Assembly: GCF_013340305.1 (NCBI RefSeq)
Contig: NZ_BLVP01000008.1
Span: forward strand, 689,719 to 753,718
Reading direction: 5' to 3'
DNA: 64,000 nucleotides
From: Desulfovibrio psychrotolerans
GTDB lineage: Bacteria > Desulfobacterota > Desulfovibrionia > Desulfovibrionales > Desulfovibrionaceae
In this document: in pieces, positions 58,347-64,000 of the stretch
How positions within the stretch are numbered: the stretch's first letter is position 1
Layout: each line of letters opens with the position of its first letter
Translations under genes and position numbers: made by a program
The notes under the pieces: model-generated
What the model was told of the DNA's origin: nothing
Database searches by the model: none
The model's input: the letters and a program-made list of their open reading frames with translations, nothing else

Positions 58347-60182
58347 CTAGTCCTTTTTCTTCTTGCCGCCCAGACGGTGCCGTTCCATGGCGGAGAGTAC
58401 TGCCTTGCGCAGGCGGATGGAATGGGGGGTTACTTCCACCAGTTCATCCTCGCGCACGAAGTGGATGGCGCGTTCCAGCGTCATGGGGCGCACGGGAGTA
58501 AGCGTTACCGCTTCGTCCTTGCCGGATGCGCGCATGTTGGTAAGCTTTTTGCCCTTGGCGGGGTTCACGTCGATATCGTTGTCGCGGTTGTGTTCGCCGA
58601 TGATCATTCCCTCATAGATGGGAACGCCGGGAACGATGAACATCTCGCCGCGCGGTTCAAGGTTGAACAGGGCGTACGCCACGGCAACGCCGGGACGGTC
58701 CGCCACCAGTGAACCGGTGAACCGGGTGGGGAAGTCGCCCCGGTAGGGTTCGTACCCGTCGAACAGCGAGTTCATGATGCCGGTACCCTTGGTATCGGTG
58801 AGGAATTCGTCCCTGTAGCCGATAAGGCCGCGCGAGGGCACGGAAAATTCCATGCGGATGCGGCCGGTACCGTTGTTGGTGAGATTGGTCATGCGGCCTT
58901 TACGGATGGCCAGCTTCTCGGTGACGATGCCCAAAAAGGCTTCGTCGCAGTCTACGAACACATGCTCGATGGGTTCGTGCAGCTTGCCGTCCACCTCGCG
59001 GTAGATGACCTCCGGGCGGCCCACGGTGAGTTCAAATCCTTCGCGGCGCATCTGCTCGATGATGATGGCCATCTGGAATTCGCCGCGTCCCTTGACGATG
59101 AAGCAGTCGCGGTCATCGCTGTCTTCCACGCGGATGGCCACGTTACGCAGGGTTTCCTTGTGCAGGCGCTCACGAATTTTGCTGGACTGTACGAGCTTGC
59201 CTTCCTGCCCTACAAGCGGGGAGGTGTTTATGGAAAAGCGCATGGAAACCGTAGGTTCGTCCACGTTTATGCGGGGCAGGGCGCGGGGATTGTCCCGGGT
59301 GCAGATGGTATCGCCAATGACCACGTCCTCAATGCCGGAAATGACCACGATGTCGCCGGGCTGGGCTTCGGTGGTCTCGCGCAGGCTGCTGCCGTCGTAG
59401 GTTTGCAGTTTGCTCACCTTAAGCGATTTGGGCTTGCCTTCCGCGCCGATGCAGGCAAGGGCGTCGTTGTTGCGCGCGGTGCCGTGGAATACACGGCCCA
59501 CAGCGAGGCGGCCCAGATAGTCGGAGTAGGAAAGGTCTGCCACCAGCATCTGGAAGGGCTGTTCCGGGTCATAGGAAGGAGCGGGAATTTTTTCTATAAT
59601 GGTTTCGAACAGGGGGGTAAGGTCCTTGCGTTCGTCCTCAAGGCCGCGCATGGCCACGCCATCGCGGCCGATGGCGTAGAGCACGGGAAATTCCAGTTGC
59701 TCGTCGTTGGCGTCCAGATCAATGAACAGGTCGTAAATTTCGCTGAGCACCTCTTCGGGGCGGCCGTCTTTACGGTCTATCTTGTTCACCACGACGATGA
59801 CCTTGAGCCCGGCTTCCAATGTCTTTTTGAGCACGAAGCGGGTCTGGGGCAGGGGGCCTTCGGAGGCGTCTACCAGCAGGATGGCACCATTGGCCATGGA
59901 GAGCGAGCGCTCCACCTCGCCGCCGAAGTCGGCGTGGCCGGGGGTGTCGATAATGTTGATTTTGCGTCCTGCCCAGGAGGCGGCGCAGTTCTTCGCGGCA
60001 ATGGTGATGCCTCGCTCGCGTTCCAGGTCCATGCTGTCCATGACGCGGTCGTTCATTTCCTGATTGTCGCGGAATACACCGCCCTGACGGAACATGGCAT
60101 CCACAAGGGTGGTCTTGCCGTGGTCAACGTGTGCGATGATGGCAACGTTGCGGACGGAATCATTAACTATGCGGTTTTTCAA
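58347..60182 (-). CDS. typA: Ribosome-binding GTPase TypA/BipA
   Basis: A 611-residue translational GTPase acting on ribosomes, needed for stress and low-temperature growth and 50S assembly in other bacteria. The start is TTG, 8 nt after GAGG, giving 'LKNRIVNDSVRNVAIIAHVDHGKTTLVD'; the frame continues 50 codons upstream without family similarity. G motifs: 'AHVDHGKTT', 'RGITIAAKN', 'IDTPGHADFGGEV', 'VVNKIDRKDG'. Domains II, III, V and the TypA-specific C-terminal domain ('GYRDEFLTDTKGTGIMNSLFDGYEPYRGD') are complete. Its length equals the family norm. Confidence 0.95.
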   Translation of the reverse strand: MKNRIVNDSVRNVAIIAHVDHGKTTLVDAMFRQGGVFRDNQEMNDRVMDSMDLERERGITIAAKNCAASWAGRKINIIDTPGHADFGGEVERSLSMANGAILLVDASEGPLPQTRFVLKKTLEAGLKVIVVVNKIDRKDGRPEEVLSEIYDLFIDLDANDEQLEFPVLYAIGRDGVAMRGLEDERKDLTPLFETIIEKIPAPSYDPEQPFQMLVADLSYSDYLGRLAVGRVFHGTARNNDALACIGAEGKPKSLKVSKLQTYDGSSLRETTEAQPGDIVVISGIEDVVIGDTICTRDNPRALPRINVDEPTVSMRFSINTSPLVGQEGKLVQSSKIRERLHKETLRNVAIRVEDSDDRDCFIVKGRGEFQMAIIIEQMRREGFELTVGRPEVIYREVDGKLHEPIEHVFVDCDEAFLGIVTEKLAIRKGRMTNLTNNGTGRIRMEFSVPSRGLIGYRDEFLTDTKGTGIMNSLFDGYEPYRGDFPTRFTGSLVADRPGVAVAYALFNLEPRGEMFIVPGVPIYEGMIIGEHNRDNDIDVNPAKGKKLTNMRASGKDEAVTLTPVRPMTLERAIHFVREDELVEVTPHSIRLRKAVLSAMERHRLGGKKKKD

Positions 60183-60581
60183 CAGGGTATCCTCATGAAA
60201 GGGCTGTCTTGTGCAGTGAGTTTGTTTTTGAAACGGCGCGGCGCGGTATCTGCCGGACAGAGCCTTGCGGCTCGGGCATTGCGCGCACTGGGCTTTTCCT
60301 TTATGCCCCACGCTCCGTATCCGTATGGACAAACCCTTGGCATGTTCCTGTGTCGGAACAAAGACGGCGGGTGGTTTGTGGCGTGTGTCCGTTTTCGGAC
60401 GTTGTGGTGCTGCCGGAAATATACCGAACGCGGGGAAAGGGCAAGCGTTGCTTTTTGCGTGCGGATATGACCGGCATTGATAAGGAAAGCGGGAGAAGAA
60501 GTTATACCGCAGGGGGGAAGCACGCCCGGGAAAGGTAGCGTCTTTCTTTATGGTATGCTCCGCGCATGGCGTGCCAAGGAA
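60183..60581. other. Intergenic region upstream of typA
   Basis: About 400 bp between the typA start and the end of the FapA-like gene, both on the minus strand. No RNA gene or repeat was recognised. A short inverted arrangement (GGTATGC...GCGTGCC) just after the FapA-like stop may be a weak terminator. Confidence 0.4.
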
Positions 60582-62483
60582 TCAGAGCGACATGACCACG
60601 ATTTTCTGTTCGTCCGGGTCGTAAACGAGTTGGCTGCGTTCCAGCGGTGCGGTGACCCGGAAGATGGCTCCGTATGCGTGTACAACGGTGCCGGGATAGA
60701 TGACGCGCTGGGCTTTCAGTTTGGATTGCATGGCCTTGCGCTGCTCCGCGCGTTCGCACAGGATGCATGCGTCAATTTCCCGCAGTTCTTTTTCCGCACT
60801 GAGCCGTAGCTTGAGCACCTGTGCCACGGCTTCGCGCTTGCCCGGCGGGGTGTTAACGAGAATAGTGCGGGGATCGCCCGTTCCCAGAGAGCCGTATATC
60901 TTCTGGAGCAGCGCCTTCAGTTCGCGCCTGCGCTGGCTGTAGTCGGTGGTTTCCGCTTCCAAGCCGAGGAAGATGGTGGTGGGCACTCCCAGTTCGGATC
61001 CTATCTCGTTGGCGATGACGGAGCCGCCGCAGCGCACGGTGGACCCTACTATTTTTCCCCGCCCCTTGGTGGCGACGACATTCTGGCCCGCAAAGATGAC
61101 GCAGTTGATCATTTCGTGGGCAATGTTCACGTCGCCCTGTGCCTCTACGGTTGCGCCCTTGGCGAACATGGCGGAAACGCCGCCCTGCGCCGTGATTCTG
61201 CCCTCTCTGTCCATGATGATGCCGCCGCGTACCTGCACATCGCCGCCCGCATTGATGACGGCGCTTTCCACCACCTCATCCACCAGCACGTTGCGGGGGC
61301 AGTCTATGCGGAAGCCGGAAAGCACGGAGCCGCGTACATGGACGGAGCCTTTTTCCAGCAGCAGGTTGCCTGTGGTCATGTTCACATCGCTGGCGGTGGT
61401 GAACACCTCCGTGACGGAAAGCGTGTTGCGGATGAAGAAGACCATGCCCGTTATGTCGGCGATGAACTCAGAGCCTGTTTCCGTGGCGGAAACGTTTTCG
61501 CCGAGCGAGATGGGGAACACTGCGCCATCGTGGGCAGGGATTACCCTGCCGTAGACATCCTTACCGGGAATGCCGCGCGTGGGGGCATGCAGTTTGCCTA
61601 CGGCGGCACCCACAGGTACGGAGCGGATGACGCCGCGTGCCCGGAAGTCTATGTTGCCCTCTTCATCTTCTTGTCCCACACCGGAGCGTTCGTCTTTCAC
61701 GTAGAGTTCAAACCAGCCGTTCTTTCCGTTGATGGGCTCCAGACCCCGGGCAACGGATACCTGTGTTACTTCTGCGTTGGCGGTGCGCGCAGCCTCCAGT
61801 GCCTGGGAGAGGGCCTGATGGTCCGGTGGCGCGGTTATGCCCATTTCCTTAAGGGCGGATTCCATGTGCTCTGCGGTGATATTTCTGTCCCGGAAGGTTT
61901 TGGGATAAACCGTGGCAAACACCTGCATGTCGCCTTTGGCGACCTGTAGGAGCGGGCGCACATGGAGGGTGCTGTCTTCAAAGACAACAAGGCCGTATGT
62001 CTCTGAACGAATCTGCAGGGAGGTGGTGTCTATGAAGCAGTTGGGCGACTCCGGGAAGGCAAGGCTTTTGCCCATGGGCGGACCGGCGGGCCGGATGGAG
62101 GTGCCGGAGACGGAAATGCCATCCGTTGCAGGTTTTGCCTGCACTATCTCGCAGAAGGCATCGCCGGGCAACACGGGGCGGGAAAGGTCACCCAGAGGCT
62201 TGATGGAAGCGTCTTCCGCCCGCTTGGGCGGAACGCCGCGCGCAATGACGGTGCCCAGCACCGCCTTTTCATCCGGCGTTTCGCCAGCGGAAAAGGCACT
62301 GAGCAGGTGTTTTGCCGCCTCTTTGTCGGGCGGGGCCTTAATGCCCGCACGGGCAAGGGCGTTGCTGAGGGTCTGCATCGTAAAGGGCGCGCCCCCGTCC
62401 CCGGCTATGGTGAAGCCTGAGACAATGGCCGCAAGTCCGTCGTCGGAAACGATGATTTCAATATCGGCGTTTCGTGCGCTCAT
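60582..62483 (-). CDS. DUF342/FapA-family protein
   Basis: A 633-residue cytoplasmic protein. The central and C-terminal parts are a regular beta-solenoid-like series typical of DUF342 (FapA): 'SVHVRGSVLSGFRIDCPRNV', 'AVINAGGDVQVRGGIIMDREG', 'KGATVEAQGDVNIAHEMINC'. The preceding part ('GIPGKDVYGRVIPAHDG', 'FIADITGMVFF') is the usual FapA N-terminal domain. A final coiled segment ('RRRELKALLQKIYGSL') and a beta tail end the protein. FapA relatives bind signalling complexes in some bacteria (for example two-component regulators). The ATG is chosen at MSARNADIEI; its ribosome site is weak. Confidence 0.85.
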   Translation of the reverse strand: MSARNADIEIIVSDDGLAAIVSGFTIAGDGGAPFTMQTLSNALARAGIKAPPDKEAAKHLLSAFSAGETPDEKAVLGTVIARGVPPKRAEDASIKPLGDLSRPVLPGDAFCEIVQAKPATDGISVSGTSIRPAGPPMGKSLAFPESPNCFIDTTSLQIRSETYGLVVFEDSTLHVRPLLQVAKGDMQVFATVYPKTFRDRNITAEHMESALKEMGITAPPDHQALSQALEAARTANAEVTQVSVARGLEPINGKNGWFELYVKDERSGVGQEDEEGNIDFRARGVIRSVPVGAAVGKLHAPTRGIPGKDVYGRVIPAHDGAVFPISLGENVSATETGSEFIADITGMVFFIRNTLSVTEVFTTASDVNMTTGNLLLEKGSVHVRGSVLSGFRIDCPRNVLVDEVVESAVINAGGDVQVRGGIIMDREGRITAQGGVSAMFAKGATVEAQGDVNIAHEMINCVIFAGQNVVATKGRGKIVGSTVRCGGSVIANEIGSELGVPTTIFLGLEAETTDYSQRRRELKALLQKIYGSLGTGDPRTILVNTPPGKREAVAQVLKLRLSAEKELREIDACILCERAEQRKAMQSKLKAQRVIYPGTVVHAYGAIFRVTAPLERSQLVYDPDEQKIVVMSL

Positions 62484-62759
62484 GTGGTACCCGCACCGTA
62501 GAATGTTGCGTCTGCCGGAACAGCCGACACCACGAACCGACGGCGCAAGAACGAAATACCGCACCCCCTGTTCCGGCGACGATTCCGGACAGCCTCCCCA
62601 AGACGAGAGTAGGCTAAACGGGAACAATGGGCAACTGCTTGAACAGCGTATAGGAATCTACTATGATGAGTTATGGTTGCGATCAGGCCCCGTGGTTTTC
62701 CGCTGCGCTGGGCGGCGGTAGCGTGGGGATGAAGAAAGGTATATGGAGCCGGAGGGAAC

Positions 62760-63014
62760 ATGCCGTATATTCCGCAGGAGCGCAGGAAGGTTTTTAATGA
62801 AGCCCTGGCCCGGTGCGCTGCCGAGATTCAAAATGAGGGAGAGCTTAATTACTGCATATACGCTATGTGTACCATGCTTATCGGGCGCACAGGAAAGAGC
62901 TACGCCAAGCTCTCCATGTGCTCCGGTGCCATGGAGCATGCAAAGCTGGAATGGTACCGCAGGCAACTGGCCCCGTATGAGGATGAGAAAATTGCAGAAC
63001 ACGGTGACATATAA
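62760..63014 (+). CDS. Small conserved hypothetical protein (DUF6899-like)
   Basis: An 84-residue protein, MPYIPQERRKVFNEALARCAAEI..., with 'GELNYCIYAMCTMLIG', 'SYAKLSMCSGAMEHAKLEWYRRQLAPYEDEKI' (pattern only) and a short acidic end. It matches a family of short proteins beginning MPYI that are scattered in bacteria and phages; function unknown. GGAGGG precedes the ATG. It is followed after 20 bp by a coiled-coil membrane gene, so the two may form an operon. Confidence 0.75.
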   Translation: MPYIPQERRKVFNEALARCAAEIQNEGELNYCIYAMCTMLIGRTGKSYAKLSMCSGAMEHAKLEWYRRQLAPYEDEKIAEHGDI

Positions 63015-63034
63015 CCGTGCCGGAGGAATGACCT

Positions 63035-63517
63035 ATGCAGCATGAATTGGAACGGGAGATGGAAGAGGAAAAACGGCGGGAAGAGATGCGCAGACAGGAG
63101 CAGGAAGATAAGGCCCGTCGTGAGCGTGAGCGTTCCGAAGGCCGTTTTGCCTGCCTTGCCGGGCGTATTCCCATGGTGCTGGCCGCGCTGGCACTCATCG
63201 TTTCCGTGGTGGTGGGATTTGGCGTAACGCAGAATATTTCCGGCATGCGCGAGGAAGTGGTGCGTCTTTCCGCCCTGTCGTCGGAGCTGGCTTCCGTGGC
63301 GGCACTGCGTGAAGAGGTGGCCGTGCTTTCCGCCCGGCTGGAGTCGGTGGGTGATTTGGAAACTGCCGCGAGAAAGGCCGCCATATCCGCCGCGCTGGAA
63401 GACCTGACGCACCGCACAGAGGCGCTTGCCGCCACGGTGGGGGAAGCGGGACAGGAAAAAACACTTAAGGAACAGGCCCAGGCGCTGCGCGACATGCTGG
63501 CAGGGCTGAAGAAATAA
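63035..63517 (+). CDS. Single-span coiled-coil membrane protein
   Basis: A 160-residue protein. Residues 1-36 are very charged (EREMEEEKRREEMRRQ), residues 45-64 a membrane helix (IPMVLAALALIVSVVVGFGV), and residues 68-160 a heptad-rich coiled coil ('VRLSALSSELASVAALREEV', 'LTHRTEALAATVGEA'). The charged N-terminus should be cytoplasmic and the coiled coil periplasmic. No family was recognised. GGAGGAA precedes the ATG. Role unknown. Confidence 0.7.
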   Translation: MQHELEREMEEEKRREEMRRQEQEDKARRERERSEGRFACLAGRIPMVLAALALIVSVVVGFGVTQNISGMREEVVRLSALSSELASVAALREEVAVLSARLESVGDLETAARKAAISAALEDLTHRTEALAATVGEAGQEKTLKEQAQALRDMLAGLKK

Positions 63518-63529
63518 AAATCACCTCGC

Positions 63530-63576
63530 CCGGAACACGCGCCGCGCCTGTTTGCTGTGCGCGGTGCGTGTTCCGG
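63530..63576. terminator. Hairpin terminator between convergent genes
   Basis: CCGGAACACGC / GCGTGTTCCGG with an additional inner GC-rich stem makes a long hairpin of about 18 pairs. The minus-strand side is followed by GCGAGGTGATTTTTATT, so it mainly serves the purine nucleoside phosphorylase gene. Confidence 0.7.
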
Positions 63577-63598
63577 ATGGTGGTGCTCTATTCCGCCG

Positions 63599-64000
63599 TT
63601 ATCCCAGCCGTGCGGTGACGGACTCTATGAGCCGGGCAAGGTTGCCACCGGAGCGGTTAGCCATGGCAATGACCGTTTCTATGGGGGCGTCTTCCATGCA
63701 GTCCGGCAGGTTTTTGTTGGTCAGGCAGGAAAAGCCGAGCACCCGGATGCCCATGTGCCGCGCGGCGATGACTTCCATGACCGTGGACATACCCACGGCG
63801 TCCGCTCCCAGTCGTTTGAACATGCGGGTTTCTGCGGGGGTTTCCATCTGCGGGCCGCAGACGCCCACATAAACACCGCGTTCCAGCCGTATGCCCAGCG
63901 CATCTGCCTGCTCCAGGGCTGTTCGTACCAGTTGCGGGTCGTAGGCGCGGCTCATGTCCGGGAAGCGCGGTCCCCACACCTCGTGGTTTTCGCCGCTTAA
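63599..64000 (-). CDS. Purine nucleoside phosphorylase, C-terminal part (gene enters from the right edge)
   Basis: The last 133 codons of a class I (trimeric, PunA-type) purine nucleoside phosphorylase; the 5' part lies outside the window. Visible family segments: 'LSGENHEVWGPRFPDMSRAYD' (truncated by the edge), 'GVYVGVCGPQMETPAETRMFKRLGADAVGMSTVMEVIAARH' (pattern) with the substrate-binding Glu and Met, and 'FSCLTNKNLPDC' with the Asn that selects oxopurines. It cleaves inosine or guanosine with phosphate in purine salvage. Length to the stop agrees with a total of about 270-280 residues. Confidence 0.9.
   Translation of the reverse strand, partial: LSGENHEVWGPRFPDMSRAYDPQLVRTALEQADALGIRLERGVYVGVCGPQMETPAETRMFKRLGADAVGMSTVMEVIAARHMGIRVLGFSCLTNKNLPDCMEDAPIETVIAMANRSGGNLARLIESVTARLG

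Noticed and set aside
58962..60470. A 502-codon plus-strand open frame across typA
   Set aside because: Antisense to typA; it continues into the intergenic region without a ribosome site or known pattern.

Overview
The window looks like chromosomal DNA of a free-living, motile, GC-rich (about 60%) anaerobe, most likely a Desulfovibrio-like member of the Desulfovibrionaceae. This rests on the short ThiC form, a cytoplasmic four-subunit [NiFe] hydrogenase, a che operon containing ParA and HEAT-repeat genes, many c-di-GMP and two-component genes, and small conserved proteins behind a Fur-like box. I ran no database search, so the taxonomy is inference.

Layout. 0-5.5 kb: the 5' end of a glycosyltransferase gene (minus), a ThiC-family gene, a ZupT-type zinc transporter, a D-2-hydroxyacid dehydrogenase (minus) and a periplasmic binding protein. 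5.5-16.4 kb: the binding protein overlaps a membrane PAS-GGDEF-EAL sensor; then come a large AsmA-like protein, an NtrC-type histidine kinase/regulator pair behind a cluster of TGTGCA motifs, and a lone HPt protein. 16.5-21.4 kb: a small ferredoxin, two secreted proteins (one a VWA-OmpA fusion), three very small proteins (two behind a promoter overlapped by a Fur-like box) and a MATE transporter. 21.6-23.4 kb: an isolated phage tail-fibre gene beside tRNA-Pro(CGG). 23.6-32.6 kb: the chemotaxis cluster cheB - HEAT - cheR - parA-like - cheW - cheY - cheA, with a sigma-28-like promoter in front of cheA. 33.3-37.5 kb: a beta-gamma-delta-alpha hydrogenase operon of the group 3b (sulfhydrogenase) kind. 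37.6-38.5 kb: a strikingly AT-rich gene and a DUF2442 gene, probably acquired. 38.6-45 kb: marC-queD-dnaE (minus), a membrane protein, an HD-domain protein, and a 167-bp tandem repeat. 45-56 kb: a giant class I adenylate cyclase with HEAT-like and pentapeptide-repeat regions, an aminotransferase, a methyltransferase, a HAD phosphatase, a geranylgeranyl-reductase-like flavoprotein, a DUF3179 protein and galE. 56-64 kb: a three-gene FlgO-like operon behind a second sigma-28-like promoter, typA/bipA, a DUF342/FapA-like protein, two small genes and the 3' part of a purine nucleoside phosphorylase gene.

How the parts work together. Signal transduction and motility dominate. The chemotaxis operon carries its own ParA-like positioning ATPase and a CheW with a long N-terminal extension, recalling ParC/ParP polar-array systems. 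The two flagellar-type promoters share one architecture (8-mer, N11, GCCGATA-like) and tie cheA and the FlgO-like operon to the late flagellar regulon. Small-molecule sensing feeds c-di-GMP turnover through the binding-protein/GGDEF-EAL pair, and cAMP may be made by the unusual cyclase. The rest is mostly housekeeping (dnaE, queD, typA, galE, PNP). Two places look foreign: the tail-fibre/tRNA-Pro site and the AT-rich islet at about 37.6-38.3 kb.
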